Origin: Massilia sp. YIM B02769
Lineage (GTDB): Bacteria; Pseudomonadota; Gammaproteobacteria; Burkholderiales; Burkholderiaceae_D
Length of the DNA: 64,000 nt
Reading direction: 5' to 3'
NCBI RefSeq assembly: GCF_030411995.1
Contig: NZ_JASNRC010000010.1
Coordinates: forward strand, 62,001 to 126,000
Part shown: one piece after another, positions 27,983 to 38,582 of the stretch
Position numbering within the stretch: position 1 is the stretch's first letter
Layout: each line of letters opens with the position of its first letter
Program-made: the position numbers and the translations under genes
The notes under the pieces: generated by a model
Databases searched by the model: none
What the model saw: the letters and a program-made list of their open reading frames with translations, nothing else
What the model was told of the DNA's origin: nothing

Positions 27983-28965
27983 ATACGATGAAATGGCTGC
28001 TGCGCCGCGAGTTCTGGGAACACAAGGGCGGCTTCGTGTGGGCGCCGCTGATCGCGGCGGTGATCATGGTGGTGCTGGTGGCGGGCGTGGTCGGCTACGG
28101 CGTCTCCAGCGGCAGGATGAACGGCGACAGCATCACGGTGCGCGTCGGCGGCGAGGAAGTGCACCGTTCGCAGATGGCGGACCTGGCCACGCGCCACAGC
28201 CGCACCGAGATGGCCAGCGTGGCCGCGAATAACTACATCGCGGTCGGCGCCCCGGTCTTCATCGTGCTGCCGACGGTCGCCTTCTTCTACTTCCTCGCGG
28301 CGCTCTACGACGACCGGCGCGACCGCAGCATCCTGTTCTGGAAGTCGCTGCCGATTTCCGACTCGACGACGGTGCTGTCGAAACTGCTGACCGGACTGGT
28401 GCTGGCGCCGGTGATCACGGTCGGCATCGCCAGCGCGGCCGCCTTCCTGATCCTGATGCTGGCCGGGGTCGCCGTCAGCGCCCAGGGCGTGAACCTGTTC
28501 GGCCCGGTGCTCAGCAACGTCAACCTCTACCTGTCGCCGGTCTACCTGCTGGCCATGATCCCGGTGTATGTGCTGTGGGCGCTGCCGACCGCCGGCTGGC
28601 TGCTGCTGGTGTCGAGCTGGGCGAAATCGAAGGTTTTCCTGTGGGCCGTCGGCCTGCCGCTGATCGTCGCCGTCCTGCTGAAATGGATGGACTACCTGTT
28701 GGCCCTGTACGGCAGCACCATCCACGCCGACTGGATCGTCAACAACGTGCTCGAGACCCTGCTGCTCGGCCTGGTGCCCGGCGCCTGGTTCATGGACGGC
28801 GGCACCGCGATGCCGGTCAACGGCGGGCACGGCGTGGACTTGCTGTCGGTGCTCGGCGCTTCCTGGGGCAGCCTGGCGCGGCCGGAACTGTGGGTCGGCG
28901 CGGCGGCCGGGGTGGCGATGATCCTCGGCGCCGTGCGCCTGCGCCGCTGGCGCGATGAAGGCTGA
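27979..28965 (+). CDS. ABC transporter permease
   Basis: 328 residues with about six hydrophobic segments: near 20-42, 88-108 (PVFIVLPTVAFFYFLAAL), 140-166, 190-218, 222-245 and at the C-terminus. A loop of about 45 residues after the first helix faces the periplasm. DDRRDRSILFWKSLPISD is the conserved cytoplasmic segment of ABC-2 type permeases. It overlaps the ATPase gene (ATGA). No half-transporter fusion is present, so it presumably homodimerises. Confidence 0.88.
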   Translation: MNTMKWLLRREFWEHKGGFVWAPLIAAVIMVVLVAGVVGYGVSSGRMNGDSITVRVGGEEVHRSQMADLATRHSRTEMASVAANNYIAVGAPVFIVLPTVAFFYFLAALYDDRRDRSILFWKSLPISDSTTVLSKLLTGLVLAPVITVGIASAAAFLILMLAGVAVSAQGVNLFGPVLSNVNLYLSPVYLLAMIPVYVLWALPTAGWLLLVSSWAKSKVFLWAVGLPLIVAVLLKWMDYLLALYGSTIHADWIVNNVLETLLLGLVPGAWFMDGGTAMPVNGGHGVDLLSVLGASWGSLARPELWVGAAAGVAMILGAVRLRRWRDEG

Positions 28966-28975
28966 GGGGACGATC

Positions 28976-29731
28976 GTGCGCCGCGCCCTTCCCGCTTGTG
29001 CCCTGGCCGCCCTGCTCGCCGCTGGCCCGGCGGCCGCCGTGCCGGGCATCGACGAGCCGGATACCGTGAAGGTCAACGCGATCCGCAACCCGGAGATCCA
29101 CACCTACAAGGCCGTGCTGGCCGGGCTGGACAGCTTCGACCAGCACCACGCGCTGGCGCCGAACGTGGCGGAGCTGCGCTTCCGGATCCGGCCGCGCGGC
29201 GGCGCCGGCCTGCCGCAAGCGCCGCGCGTGCGGATCGAAGGCGACCATGACTTCATCCTGCCGCTCGACCTCGACGCCAGCCACCGCTTCAGCGTGCCGC
29301 GCAGCGAAGCGGCCGAGGATGCGCACGGCGAAGTCGTGCTGAACCAGAAGCGCAAGTTCTACCGCATCCATCCCGACGTGCGCACACCTGGCCTGCCGGC
29401 CAACGTGCGGCGCCTGGGCGACCTGCGGCTGGAATGCAAGACCATGGTCGCCATCGCCAAGGAAGAGATTCCGCTGTTCTGGGTGCTGACGATCAACAGC
29501 CTCCTGCTGACCCGCGACTGGTGCAATTTCACGCACAAGGAAGCGATGCCGGACTGGGGCTTCGACAGCGACGCGCCGCTGGTCGGGGCGATCCTGCAAG
29601 AGGGAAACCGCAGCAAGCTGTTGAAAACCGACGGCGACCGCTTCAGCGTGGCGCTGGGCGACACGTCCTGGGGCGACGATGCGCTGGTCGAACTGGAGTT
29701 TGCGCCGGCGCCGGGGGCACCCGCGCCCTGA
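28976..29731 (+). CDS. Exported protein of unknown function in the ABC operon
   Basis: 251 residues from a GTG at 28976, preferred over an ATG at 28955 because GAGGGG lies 6 bases upstream and the signal peptide (MRRALPACALAALLAAGPAAA) then begins at residue 1. The mature protein is beta-like, with HDFILPLDLDASHRFSVPR and a lone pair of cysteines (LECK and DWCNF). It starts 10 bases after the permease, so it is probably an extracytoplasmic partner of the transporter. No family is recognised. Confidence 0.7.
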   Translation: MRRALPACALAALLAAGPAAAVPGIDEPDTVKVNAIRNPEIHTYKAVLAGLDSFDQHHALAPNVAELRFRIRPRGGAGLPQAPRVRIEGDHDFILPLDLDASHRFSVPRSEAAEDAHGEVVLNQKRKFYRIHPDVRTPGLPANVRRLGDLRLECKTMVAIAKEEIPLFWVLTINSLLLTRDWCNFTHKEAMPDWGFDSDAPLVGAILQEGNRSKLLKTDGDRFSVALGDTSWGDDALVELEFAPAPGAPAP

Positions 29732-29772
29732 AGCGCCACATCACGCATCACATAGAACGAAAAGAGACGACG

Positions 29773-30642
29773 ATGAAGAACCTGTTCCCTACCCTGCTTG
29801 CCGCCGCGGCCCTGGGCTGCTGCGCCCTGGCCCAGGCGCAAGCGCCCGCCACCCTGGCCAGCGAACAAATCGCTGTCGGCGCCAGGCCGTATCACATGCA
29901 GATGGCCAGCCTGGGGAGCGGCCGCTACACCGTGATCTTCGAATCCGGCTTCGGCACCGACCTGCGCGCCTGGCGCAAGGTGGCGCCGGAAGTGGCGAAG
30001 TCGGCGCGCGCGGTGGCCTATTCGCGCGCCGGCCACGGCATGTCCGAGGCCCGGCCCGAGCCGCGCACGATCGAACAAAGCACGCTCGAACTGGAGGGGC
30101 TGATCGCCAGCGCCAAGCTGGCGCCGCCCTTCGTGCTGGTCGGGCATTCGTATGGCGGCCTGCTGGTGCGTTCCTTCGCCGCGCGCCACCCGGAACAGGT
30201 GGCCGGCATGGTGCTGGTCGACCCGAGCGACGAAGGCTTCAACCCCGCCCTGCGCCGGCTCGACGCCGAACGCGCGGCGGCCGACGAGCGCGCCTTTGCG
30301 GCCATCGTTCCGCCCAAGTTCCAGCCCGAACTGCAGCTGCTGCAGCCGGTGCTCGACAGCGGCAAGCTGCCCTTCGCGGGCAAGCTGCCCGACGTGCCGG
30401 TCGTGGTGCTGACCTCGACCCAGCAGGCGGACAAGCCGGAATTCTTCCTGGAGACGCCGCAGGCCGTGGCCATCAAGGAAAAGCTGCATGCGGACTTCGT
30501 GCGCCAGTTCAGCCGTGGTTCGCAGGTGCTGACGTCGAAGAGCGGCCACAACATCCAGCTGGAAGAGCCCGAGCTGGTGATTGCGGCCGTGAAGAAGGTG
30601 ATCGCCGCGGCCGACCGGGCCGGGGCGCAGGCAGGGCGCTGA
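29773..30642 (+). CDS. Exported alpha/beta hydrolase
   Basis: 289 residues. A signal peptide ends at ALAQAQ. The hydrolase fold shows the oxyanion strand VIFESGFGTDLRAW, the nucleophile elbow VGHSYGGLL, VLVDPSDEGF, and the catalytic His in KSGHNIQLEEPELV. It is a serine hydrolase of unknown substrate, probably periplasmic. It is the last gene in the direction of the ABC operon, 41 bases after the previous one. The start ATG has only a weak GAGACG upstream. Confidence 0.85.
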   Translation: MKNLFPTLLAAAALGCCALAQAQAPATLASEQIAVGARPYHMQMASLGSGRYTVIFESGFGTDLRAWRKVAPEVAKSARAVAYSRAGHGMSEARPEPRTIEQSTLELEGLIASAKLAPPFVLVGHSYGGLLVRSFAARHPEQVAGMVLVDPSDEGFNPALRRLDAERAAADERAFAAIVPPKFQPELQLLQPVLDSGKLPFAGKLPDVPVVVLTSTQQADKPEFFLETPQAVAIKEKLHADFVRQFSRGSQVLTSKSGHNIQLEEPELVIAAVKKVIAAADRAGAQAGR

Positions 30643-30645
30643 AGC

Positions 30646-31326
30646 TTACTGGAACTGCTGGCGGAAGGCCTCGAACTGGGCCTTCAGGTCGCTGACCTCG
30701 GCGCGCAGGGCCGCCACTTCGGCTTCCAGCTGGCCGACGCGGCTGCCCGGCGCGCTTGCCGGGCTGGCGGCGGCGCCAAAGGCCGCGCCGAAAGCTGAAT
30801 CATCGCGCGCGGTCGAAATCTCGCCGCCCAGCAGCTGGCCATAGCGCGATTCCTTGGTGCCCGGAGCGCGTTCCAGCTTCGCCACCAGCGGCGGGTATTT
30901 ATCGATCAGGAACTGCAGCGCGCTTTCCGCCTCGCCGACGCTCTTGAATTCGTGCAGGCGCCCGGTGCGGGTGCGGATCTCGCCGGCCGTCTGCAGGCCG
31001 CGCAGCATCAGCACGGTCAGCACCGCGACCTTGTCCTGCTCCAGCGTCCACTTGATGCGCATGCGGTGTTCGTACTTCGTCACGCGCGCGCCGGCCTGGG
31101 TGATGCCGTTCACCAGGCGCCGTTCGATCAGGCGCTGCAGGGTGTCCTGGACAGTGTCCTCGGACAGCTGCATCACCGGGTCGCGGCTCGAGAGCTGGTT
31201 GCAGCCGGTGACGATCGCGTTCAGCGACATCGGGTAGTTATCGGGCGTCAGCGCTTCCTTTTCGGCGAGCACCGCGAGCACGCGGATCTCGAACGGATCC
31301 AGCACATCCTTGGTTTCTTCAGTCAT
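30646..31326 (-). CDS. YceH/DUF480 family protein
   Basis: 226 residues. The start LDPFEIRVLAVLAEKEALTPDNYPMSLNAIVTGCNQLSSRDPV is the DUF480 signature, followed by RRLVNGI and a second winged-helix-like part (VLTVLMLRGLQTAGEIRTRTGRLHEF). The C-terminus is a coiled coil (VGQLEAEVAALRAEVSDLKAQFEAF). Its function is unknown; the fold suggests tandem winged helices. It starts 7 bases after cysE stops and is probably co-transcribed with it. Confidence 0.9.
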   Translation of the reverse strand: MTEETKDVLDPFEIRVLAVLAEKEALTPDNYPMSLNAIVTGCNQLSSRDPVMQLSEDTVQDTLQRLIERRLVNGITQAGARVTKYEHRMRIKWTLEQDKVAVLTVLMLRGLQTAGEIRTRTGRLHEFKSVGEAESALQFLIDKYPPLVAKLERAPGTKESRYGQLLGGEISTARDDSAFGAAFGAAASPASAPGSRVGQLEAEVAALRAEVSDLKAQFEAFRQQFQ

Positions 31327-31333
31327 CGGTTCC

Positions 31334-32077
31334 TCAGTCGACCAGCCGGTTCAGTTCGGCCGAATCGAGTTTATCACCCTCGCGCACGTTCGGACAGGCG
31401 ATGCCGGCCGCTTTGATGGTCGCCGTCAGGCGTTCCAGCTGCTCGTCCTGGCGCGCCACGTGGTCGATCAAGCCGCGCAGGGCCTTCGACAAGGGGTCGT
31501 CGCCGTTCGGCGTGACGCCATAGGCGGCGAACATGCGTGCACTCCTCGACTGCGATTGGTCTTCCTTGCGCATGATGTGGGCCGGGTTGCCGACCGCCGT
31601 GGCGCCGGCCGGGACCGGTTTCACGACCACCGCGTTCGAGCCGATCTTGGCGAACTCGCCGACCGTGAACGCGCCCAGTACCTGGGCGCCGGCGCCGACG
31701 ATCACGCCGCGCTCGAGCGTCGGATGGCGCTTGGTGCCGGCCACCAGGGTGGTGCCGCCCAGGGTCACGCCCTGGTAGATGGTGCAGTCGTCGCCGACCA
31801 CGGCGGTCTCGCCGATCACCACGCCGAAGCCGTGGTCGATGAAGACGCGGCGGCCGATGGTGGCGCCGGGGTGGATCTCGATGCCGGTGAAGATGCGCGC
31901 GATGTGCGAGACGAAGCGCCCCAGCCATTTCAGGTTCATGCGCCAGCAGGCATGCGCCCAGCGGTGCAGGACGATGGCGTGCAGGCCGGGATAGCAGGTG
32001 AGCACTTCCCAGCCGTTACGGGCGGCCGGGTCGCGTTCGATGATGTTGCGAATATCTTCGCGCAGGAAGGAAAACAT
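31334..32077 (-). CDS. cysE: Serine O-acetyltransferase
   Basis: 247 residues. A short N-terminal domain ([31 protein letters not shown]) precedes the left-handed beta helix of hexapeptide repeats: [41 protein letters not shown], with the conserved HG and RHPTLE loop. It makes O-acetylserine for cysteine synthesis. It is the shorter, SrpH/plant-like form of the family. A TTG six bases upstream is an alternative start. Confidence 0.95.
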   Translation of the reverse strand: MFSFLREDIRNIIERDPAARNGWEVLTCYPGLHAIVLHRWAHACWRMNLKWLGRFVSHIARIFTGIEIHPGATIGRRVFIDHGFGVVIGETAVVGDDCTIYQGVTLGGTTLVAGTKRHPTLERGVIVGAGAQVLGAFTVGEFAKIGSNAVVVKPVPAGATAVGNPAHIMRKEDQSQSRSARMFAAYGVTPNGDDPLSKALRGLIDHVARQDEQLERLTATIKAAGIACPNVREGDKLDSAELNRLVD

Positions 32078-32170
32078 AATCAATACATAAGCGAAACAGC
32101 GGCAATGGTAGCTTATCCGCGCGCCGTGTGCTTGGCGAGGGCCGGTTTTCCACGCCGGCCGCCGCGCGCT

Positions 32171-33682
32171 TCAGTGCGGCACTTCCTCGCCGAACTCGGC
32201 CTGCAGCCAGGCGTCGAGTTCCTGGCGTCCGCCGGCATCCAGGCTGGGGCCGAGTGCGGCATACCATTCGCGGCCGCGTTCGTCGCCGAGCACCGCGTGC
32301 ACGAAAGGCCGCGTATTGGCCAGGAAGGCGCTGAAGAAAGGAAGGCCGCGCAGGTGCAGGAAGGTCGAATCGGTGTTGCCGAGATCGGCATAGAGCTGGC
32401 GGATCTGCTCCAGATAGGGCATGGCGGCATGGCGCTCGCCGGCGTGGCCGAGTGCGGTGACGAAGGCGGTCAGGATCTGCATGGCCGGCATGTCGCGGGT
32501 ACTTGCGTTGCGCGCCGAGCAGGTGTCGATCCATTCGACGCCGAGGGCCAGCTGGCCGGCCATGACGGCGCTGGTCGCCACCTGCAGGGCATTGTGCGCC
32601 GAGTCTTCCTCGCCGAACAGATCGCGCCAGTAGGCCAGCGCCTCGCTCCAGCGCGCCAGGCGCGAGCAGGCGATGGCGCAGATGCGCAGTGCGTCCGCAC
32701 GCAGCGCGGGATCGGCTGCGCCGGTATGCGCCGCAGCGGCGGCGAGCGCTTCGGCATAGCGATCGTCCTGGAGGTGGGCCAGCGCGGCGGCCAGCGCCGG
32801 CGGCACCGGCTGCTCTTGCGCGCCCTGCCCCGCCGCGGCCCAGCGCGCGAGCAGCGCGTCGAGGTCCACGCCGTCCAGGCGCAGGTACTCGAACAGCAGG
32901 GTTTTCTTCTGCTCGCTGCGTCCACGCTCGCCCTCGTGGGTCGCGATGGCGATGATCGAAAGGTAGGGGCCCTTTTCCTGGCAGCGGTACAGCAGCACTT
33001 CGGCGTAATCGGCCGCATCCGCCGGCACCGGATGCAGGTTCCGGGCCAGGCCGGCCGGATCGTCCAGCAGCGCCTGCACGTCCTCGTCGTCCAGCGGCGC
33101 AAAGCGCTGCGGCACCGTGATCTCCTTTGCCCAGGCGCCGGAGGCCTCGCAGAACGGCTGCTGCGCGCGCATGCGGCCCAGCGCCGGCGCCATCGGCACG
33201 TGGATCCCTAGTTCGCCCAGCCAGATCAGGGCCAGCACGACGGCCGGCACCCGCCATTGGCCCAGGTGCAGGCTGCCGCTCGTTGCGAGTTCGAACATGA
33301 AGCGCGCCATCGCGATCGGATCGGCGAGCGTGCTCCAGAACAGGCCGGCAGGCGCCATGCCGGCAAACTGCGGCGATTCGCGCACCGAGGTGACGGCGAT
33401 CCATGCCGCCCATTGGCAATACCAGGCGGCGAGCGCGAGCACGATGCCCGCCCTGCGCATCCATTCCGGGTTGCGCACCTTGGCACGCGCCGCGACGACG
33501 CTCGCCAGGATGCCGACGCAGCCGGCATAGCAGAAGGCAAGGAAGACATTGATCACCAGCGGTGCGCGGGTAATCAGCCAGACATAGGCCGAGGCCAGCG
33601 GCAGGAGCGCCAGCAGGGCCAGCAGGAAGACAGGCAGCAGGGTGGCGGGCACCCGGCCCGAGGGACGATAGAACGTGGTCAT
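32171..33682 (-). CDS. Membrane protein with C-terminal helical repeats, unknown function
   Basis: 503 residues. Four or five hydrophobic helices occupy the first 170 residues: LLPVFLLALLALLPLASAYVWLI, LVINVFLAFCYAGCVGILASVV, an AGIVLALAAWYCQWAAWIAV segment, and VPAVVLALIWLGELGI. A cytoplasmic or periplasmic part follows (about 180-503) with TPR-like helices (YAEALAAAAAHTGAADPALRADAL, WSEALAYWRDLFGEEDSAHNAL). No family is recognised. It stands between cysE and rlmB on the same strand, with gaps of about 90 and 134 bases. Confidence 0.7.
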   Translation of the reverse strand: MTTFYRPSGRVPATLLPVFLLALLALLPLASAYVWLITRAPLVINVFLAFCYAGCVGILASVVAARAKVRNPEWMRRAGIVLALAAWYCQWAAWIAVTSVRESPQFAGMAPAGLFWSTLADPIAMARFMFELATSGSLHLGQWRVPAVVLALIWLGELGIHVPMAPALGRMRAQQPFCEASGAWAKEITVPQRFAPLDDEDVQALLDDPAGLARNLHPVPADAADYAEVLLYRCQEKGPYLSIIAIATHEGERGRSEQKKTLLFEYLRLDGVDLDALLARWAAAGQGAQEQPVPPALAAALAHLQDDRYAEALAAAAAHTGAADPALRADALRICAIACSRLARWSEALAYWRDLFGEEDSAHNALQVATSAVMAGQLALGVEWIDTCSARNASTRDMPAMQILTAFVTALGHAGERHAAMPYLEQIRQLYADLGNTDSTFLHLRGLPFFSAFLANTRPFVHAVLGDERGREWYAALGPSLDAGGRQELDAWLQAEFGEEVPH

Positions 33683-33816
33683 GAACGGCTCCGCATGGAC
33701 GCATGGACTTCGGAAGGAAGCCCCATTATGCGACCATGGGAAACGATCAAGTTGCCGAGAGACAACTTAACGGCATCGGTGGGAGATGCCGCAAACGCGC
33801 CGCGCGGCGCGCACCA

Positions 33817-34551
33817 TCAGATGCCGCGCTGGCGGCGTGCCTCGTACAGGCAGACGCCCGAGGCCACCGACACGTTCAGGCTCTCGACCGAACCGAGCAT
33901 CGGGATGTTGACCAGCAGGTCGCAGGTTTCGCGGGTGAGGCGGCGCATGCCCTCGCCTTCCGAACCCATCACCAGCGCGATCGGGCCGGTGAAGTCGGCT
34001 TCGTACAGGCCCTTGTCGGCGTCGTCCGAGGTGCCGATCAGCCAGATGCCGCGCTCCTTCAGGTCGCGCATGGTGCGCGCCAGGTTCGTGACCGTGATGT
34101 AGGGCACGGTCTCGGCGGCGCCGCTGGCGACCTTCGCCGCGGTGGCGTTCAGGCCGACCGCACGGTCCTTCGGCACGATGACCGCGTGCGCGCCGACGCC
34201 GTCGGCCACGCGCAGGCAGGCGCCCAGGTTGTGCGGGTCGGTGATGCCGTCCAGGATCAGCAGCAGCGGCGGACCCTCGATGGCATCGAGCAGCTCGTCG
34301 AGGTTGCGCGCCAGCGCCAGCTGGCTGGCGAAAGCGATCACGCCCTGGTGACGGCGGGTGCCGACGATCTTGTCGAGACGGCTGGCTTCGACCGGCATCA
34401 CGCGTACGCCGGCTTCCTTGGCGTTCGCGATCAGGGCCTTCATCCGTGCGTCGTTGCGCTCGGCGTCGACGAAGATTTCTTCCACGGACTGGGCTTCATG
34501 GCGCAGGCGCGACGTCACCGCGTGGAAACCGAAAATCATTTTATTCTTCAT
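33817..34551 (-). CDS. rlmB: 23S rRNA (guanosine-2'-O)-methyltransferase
   Basis: 244 residues of the SPOUT fold. The N-terminal substrate domain includes [22 protein letters not shown]. The catalytic part has [54 protein letters not shown] and [17 protein letters not shown], the three SPOUT knot motifs. It methylates G2251 of 23S rRNA. Its ATG overlaps the rnr stop codon (ATGA); the rnr-rlmB pair is common in proteobacteria. Confidence 0.95.
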   Translation of the reverse strand: MKNKMIFGFHAVTSRLRHEAQSVEEIFVDAERNDARMKALIANAKEAGVRVMPVEASRLDKIVGTRRHQGVIAFASQLALARNLDELLDAIEGPPLLLILDGITDPHNLGACLRVADGVGAHAVIVPKDRAVGLNATAAKVASGAAETVPYITVTNLARTMRDLKERGIWLIGTSDDADKGLYEADFTGPIALVMGSEGEGMRRLTRETCDLLVNIPMLGSVESLNVSVASGVCLYEARRQRGI

Positions 34552-37500
34552 GCTTTACTTCTTTTCTTGCTCGTTTTGGATGCGGTGTCGGCCTCGGCGG
34601 CCGGCTTCTTCTTGGCGCTGCTCTTGGCGGCGGCGCTCTTCGGGGTTGCTGCGGGTTGTGCGACTGGTTGTGCGACAGGCTTCGCCGCAGCTTTCGCTGC
34701 CGGTTTCGCTGGACGCTTCGCCGTTGGTTTGGCTTCCGGCTCGGCTGCCGGGGCAGCGACCGCTTCCACGGCGACTGCCGCTTTCACGGCGCGCGTGCGG
34801 CGCGGCTTGGCCGGCGCCTCGACTGCGGCGATGGCTTCGGCGACGCCAGGCGACGCGCTAGGCGACGCGCCAGGCGACGCCTCGGCGGCTTGCGCAGCCA
34901 CGTCCGCCGCCTTGGTGCGGCGTGTGCGCTTGGCGGCAACCGGCGCCGCCTCGGCCACGGTCTCGGCTGGCAGCACCGGGGCCGGGGTTTCCAGCACAGC
35001 CTTGACAGCCTTGGCGGCACGGGTGCGCTTCGGTGCTGCGGCCACCGGGGCCTCTACAGGCTGCGACGCTGCCGGGGCGACCGGCGCACGCACGGCTTCC
35101 ACCTGCTCGGCCGGGGCCGATGCAGCGGCGGCCTTGCGCTTGCGCGCCGGTTTGGCTGGGGCTTCGGCTGGCGCCACCGCTTCAACCGGGGCTGGCGCCA
35201 CGGCGGGAACGGCCACTTCCACCGGCACTGGCTTGGCTTTCGCCTTGCGCGCCGGCTTGGCTGCTGGCTGTGCAACCGCCTCGGGCTGCTGCGGCGCCTC
35301 GACCTTGTACACCTGTGCGTCCTGGACCGGCTGCGCATTCGATGGCTGCGCATTTACCGGCTGCATAGTCACTGGCTGCATGGTCGCCGCCTGCGCACTG
35401 GCTGCCTGGCGTTCCGCCGCTGCCCTGCGGCGCGCACTGCGCGAACGCTTGTTCTTGCTCTTGCCGGTGCTTTCGACAGGCGCGGTCTCGGCATCGGTGT
35501 CGGCCTGCGGCTCTGGAGCACGCCCGCCGTTTGCCTGCTGGCGCGCCAGTTCCGCCGCTTCCTTGCGGGCACGGCGCGAACGCTTGCCCTTGCCGGCCGG
35601 CTTGGCCTCGAACATGTCGTCGAACTGCAGGCGCGAGCCATTGCCGTTCGCCTGCACCGGCTTGGCGTCGCGCGCAATGTCGGACTTGGCCTTGCGCTTG
35701 CCTTCGTCGGCATGGGCCGGCTGGCGCGCCTGCGCCGGGGCTTCGCTCACGCTCGCGCCGTCCGCCAGCACCAGGTCGATCTTGCGTGCTTCCAGGTCGA
35801 CCTTCGCCACCTGCACCGTCACGCGGTCGGTCAGGCCGAAGGTTTTACCCGTACGCTCGCCGCGCAGCAGGTGGCGCGCCTCGTCGTACTGGAAGTAATC
35901 CTGGCCCAGGCCGGTGACGTGCACCAGGCCTTCGACGTACAGCTCGTCGAGCTGCACGAAGATGCCGAAAGTGGTCACGCCGGCCACGGTGCCGGTGAAC
36001 GATTCGCCCAGCTTGTCCTGCATGAAGTAGCACTTCAGCCAGTTCTCGACGTCGCGCGAGGCTTCGTCGGCACGGCGCTCGTTGGCCGAGCAATGCACGC
36101 CCAGGGCGTCCCAGATGGTCAGGTCTTTTTCGTTCTTCGCCTTGCCTTCCGCCTTGTCTTTCGCCGCCTGCTTGCGGGTGGCGTTCGAGACGGTCGTGTT
36201 CAGCTTCGACACGTCCAGGCCCTTCGGCTCGTAGCGCTTGCCCAGCAAGATCGCCTTGATCGCACGGTGCGTGAGCAGGTCGGGATAGCGGCGGATCGGG
36301 CTGGTGAAGTGGGCATAGGCCTCGTAGGCCAGGCCGAAGTGGCCGACGTTGTCCGGGCTGTAGACGGCTTGCTGCATCGAGCGCAGCAGCATGGTCTGCA
36401 GCAGGGCCGCGTCCGGGCGCTCCTTGATCTCGCGCATCACGGCGGCGTAGTCCGAGGCGCTCGGCTTGTTGCCGCCGCCCAGGTTCAGGCCGGTCTGCTT
36501 GAGGAAGGTGCGCAGCTGGTTCAGCTTTTCCTCGGTCGGCACCGCGTGGATGCGGAAGGTGCCCGGGTGCTTGTGGCGGATCAGGAGGTCGGCGGCGCAC
36601 ACGTTGGCGGCCAGCATGCACTCCTCGATCAGGCGGTGCGCATCGTTGCGGGTACGCGGGATGATCTTCTCGATCTTGCCCATCGGGTTGCAGACGATGT
36701 AGGTCTCGGTAGTCTCGAAATCGATGGCCCCGCGTTCCTGGCGCGCGCCCAGCAGGGCGTGGAAGACTTCGTTCAAGTTCAGCAGGTGCGGCACGATGGC
36801 CGGACGCGCTTGCGCTTCCTCGCCTTGCGGATCGGCCAGCACGGCGGCGACCTGGTTATAGGTCAGGCGCGCGGCCGAGTGGATCACGGCCGGATAGAAC
36901 TGGTAAGCCGTGACTTCGCCCTTGGCTGTCACGACCATGTCGCAGACCAGGGTCAGGCGGTCGACGGCCGGGTTCAGCGAGCACAGGCCGTTCGACAGCT
37001 TCTCTGGCAGCATCGGGATCACGCGGCGCGGGAAATACACCGAGGTGCTGCGCTCGATGGCGTCGGCGTCGAGCGAATCGTTCGGCTTGACGTAGTGGCT
37101 GACGTCGGCGATCGCCACCAGCAGGCGGTAGCCGCGCTCGCGGCCCAGCTTGACCGGTTCGCAGTAGACGGCGTCGTCGAAGTCGCGCGCGTCTTCGCCG
37201 TCGATGGTCACCAGCGGCACGTCGCGCAAATCGACGCGGTCCATCAGGTCCGGGTCGCGCACTTCGTTCGGCAGCTTGTTGGCCTGCTTCAGCGCGTTTG
37301 GCGAGAACACGTGCGGCACGCCGAACTTGCGCACGGCGATTTCGATTTCCATGCCCGGGTCGTCCAGCTCGCCGAGCACTTCGACGATGCGGCCCGTCGG
37401 CTGCTGGAAGCGCGCCGGCTGCTCGATCAGTTCCACGCTCACGACCTGGCCGGCTTTCGCCTTGCCCGGACCGCCGGCAACCAGCACGTCCTGGTTCATG

Positions 37501-37979
37501 CGTTGGTCTTCCGGAGCCACGATCCAGACGCCGCCTTCGTTCAGCAGGCGGCCGATGATATGGGTATTCGCGCGTTCGACGACCTCGACGATGGTGCCTT
37601 CCGGACGGCCGCGGCGGTCCGTGCCGACCACCTTGGCCAGCACGCGGTCGCCATGCAGCACTTTCTGCATTTCCTTGTCGTTCAGGAAGAGATCGGGACC
37701 GGGTTCCTCGGGGATCACGAAGCCGAAGCCGTCGCGGTGCGCGGCGATGCGGCCGGCGATGAAGCCGCCGCTGTCGGCCAGCGAATAGATGCCGTCGTCG
37801 CCGGCGTTGATCTGGCCGTCGCGCTGCATGGCGTTCAGGCGGCGTCCCAGGACTTCCTGGGCGGCGGGCTTGACCTTCAGGGCACGGGCGAGAGTGGCCG
37901 CGTCGAGTGGGGTACCGGCATCGCGGAAGACGCCGAGGATTTCCTCGCGGCTAGGAATAGTATGAGTAGGTTGCTTCAA
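34548..37979 (-). CDS. rnr: Ribonuclease R with a very long low-complexity C-terminal tail
   Basis: About 1143 residues from a TTG at 37979 ([16 protein letters not shown]); a GTG at 38042 is an alternative and neither has a strong ribosome-binding site. The RNase R order is an N-terminal winged helix, cold-shock domains ([18 protein letters not shown]), the RNB catalytic core ([17 protein letters not shown], holding the metal-binding aspartates), and an S1 domain ([28 protein letters not shown]). The remaining 400 or so residues are Ala/Lys/Pro/Val-rich with repeated short motifs ([18 protein letters not shown]). E. coli RNase R is about 810 residues with a short basic tail. It degrades structured RNA 3' to 5'. 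Confidence 0.93.
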   Translation of the reverse strand: MKQPTHTIPSREEILGVFRDAGTPLDAATLARALKVKPAAQEVLGRRLNAMQRDGQINAGDDGIYSLADSGGFIAGRIAAHRDGFGFVIPEEPGPDLFLNDKEMQKVLHGDRVLAKVVGTDRRGRPEGTIVEVVERANTHIIGRLLNEGGVWIVAPEDQRMNQDVLVAGGPGKAKAGQVVSVELIEQPARFQQPTGRIVEVLGELDDPGMEIEIAVRKFGVPHVFSPNALKQANKLPNEVRDPDLMDRVDLRDVPLVTIDGEDARDFDDAVYCEPVKLGRERGYRLLVAIADVSHYVKPNDSLDADAIERSTSVYFPRRVIPMLPEKLSNGLCSLNPAVDRLTLVCDMVVTAKGEVTAYQFYPAVIHSAARLTYNQVAAVLADPQGEEAQARPAIVPHLLNLNEVFHALLGARQERGAIDFETTETYIVCNPMGKIEKIIPRTRNDAHRLIEECMLAANVCAADLLIRHKHPGTFRIHAVPTEEKLNQLRTFLKQTGLNLGGGNKPSASDYAAVMREIKERPDAALLQTMLLRSMQQAVYSPDNVGHFGLAYEAYAHFTSPIRRYPDLLTHRAIKAILLGKRYEPKGLDVSKLNTTVSNATRKQAAKDKAEGKAKNEKDLTIWDALGVHCSANERRADEASRDVENWLKCYFMQDKLGESFTGTVAGVTTFGIFVQLDELYVEGLVHVTGLGQDYFQYDEARHLLRGERTGKTFGLTDRVTVQVAKVDLEARKIDLVLADGASVSEAPAQARQPAHADEGKRKAKSDIARDAKPVQANGNGSRLQFDDMFEAKPAGKGKRSRRARKEAAELARQQANGGRAPEPQADTDAETAPVESTGKSKNKRSRSARRRAAAERQAASAQAATMQPVTMQPVNAQPSNAQPVQDAQVYKVEAPQQPEAVAQPAAKPARKAKAKPVPVEVAVPAVAPAPVEAVAPAEAPAKPARKRKAAAASAPAEQVEAVRAPVAPAASQPVEAPVAAAPKRTRAAKAVKAVLETPAPVLPAETVAEAAPVAAKRTRRTKAADVAAQAAEASPGASPSASPGVAEAIAAVEAPAKPRRTRAVKAAVAVEAVAAPAAEPEAKPTAKRPAKPAAKAAAKPVAQPVAQPAATPKSAAAKSSAKKKPAAEADTASKTSKKRSKA

Positions 37980-38042
37980 ATCGGTTTCTTGAATTCTTCT
38001 GTATAAGCGCCGGAGCGGCCGGCACCATGGTTGGATTGACAC

Positions 38043-38227
38043 CTTGACAGGCGTAGTGTAACGGAGGACCGGGTGATTCGCCTAACGAAGCGTGCTGCGT
38101 GGCGCTATATAGAGCGAATTGGGACGCGGGCTGATTAGCCAGGGAAATGGGCCGGCGCTTTGTCGGTCATTTCGGTGCGGTCATTTCTGTGTGCTGCAGG
38201 GTCCGTTATACCCTTGCAGGAGAGTCT
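38043..38227. other. Gap between rnr and the tRNA-Leu promoter
   Basis: No gene or clear regulatory element is seen in these 185 bases. The rnr promoter should lie here on the minus strand, but no convincing -35/-10 pair was identified. Confidence 0.4.
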
Positions 38228-38255
38228 TTGACTTTTGCAATCCTTCCGCTATAAT
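38228..38255 (+). promoter_or_regulatory. Strong sigma-70 promoter of the tRNA-Leu array
   Basis: TTGACT (38228-38233), a 16-base spacer, and a perfect TATAAT (38250-38255). A GC-rich CTCGG discriminator-like segment follows, typical of stable-RNA promoters. About 165 bases separate it from the first tRNA. Confidence 0.8.
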
Positions 38256-38420
38256 CTCGGCTCTCTCGCAACGACACATGTTGAAGCGAAAGAAAAAGAA
38301 GGTGCAGCATCAGGAGGTTCTACGTAAGACAGCGAAAGTTGATCTAGCGAAAAATAGGAAAGCCTGATATTGTATCAGCTTCAGCAGTAAAGCAGTAAAT
38401 GAGCAGCAAGCAGTAACAAT

Positions 38421-38505
38421 GCCCACGTGGCGGAATTGGTAGACGCGCATGGTTCAGGTCCATGTGCCGCGAGGTGTGGGGGTTCGAGTCCCTCCGTGGG
38501 CACCA
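38421..38505 (+). tRNA. tRNA-Leu (anticodon CAG), copy 1 of 5
   Basis: 85 nt with encoded CCA. The acceptor stem is GCCCACG/CGTGGGC, the anticodon loop TTCAGGT, the class II variable arm TGCCGCGAGGTGTGG, and the T-loop GGTTCGAGTCC. It reads CUG codons, which are abundant in high-GC genomes. Confidence 0.96.
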
Positions 38506-38582
38506 GCTACTGGCAGTACTCCGCAGTTTGTTGTACCGCGATACCGTCAAGGTAACGCAAAAATGAAGTTAGCAGCATCAGT
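38506..38582 (+). repeat. tRNA spacer type A, copy 1
   Basis: 77 bases identical to 38668-38744. Together with its 85-base tRNA it forms a 162-bp unit present twice in direct tandem. Confidence 0.95.

Noticed and set aside
34446-38006. A long open frame antisense to rnr
   Set aside because: It covers rnr exactly and has no recognisable domain; the opposite strand encodes a complete RNase R.
38278-38367. A 29-codon, lysine-rich frame starting just after the tRNA-Leu promoter
   Set aside because: There is no ribosome-binding site and the ATG lies about 16 bases from the likely transcript start. It is probably untranslated leader of the tRNA transcript, though a leaderless-like peptide cannot be fully excluded.
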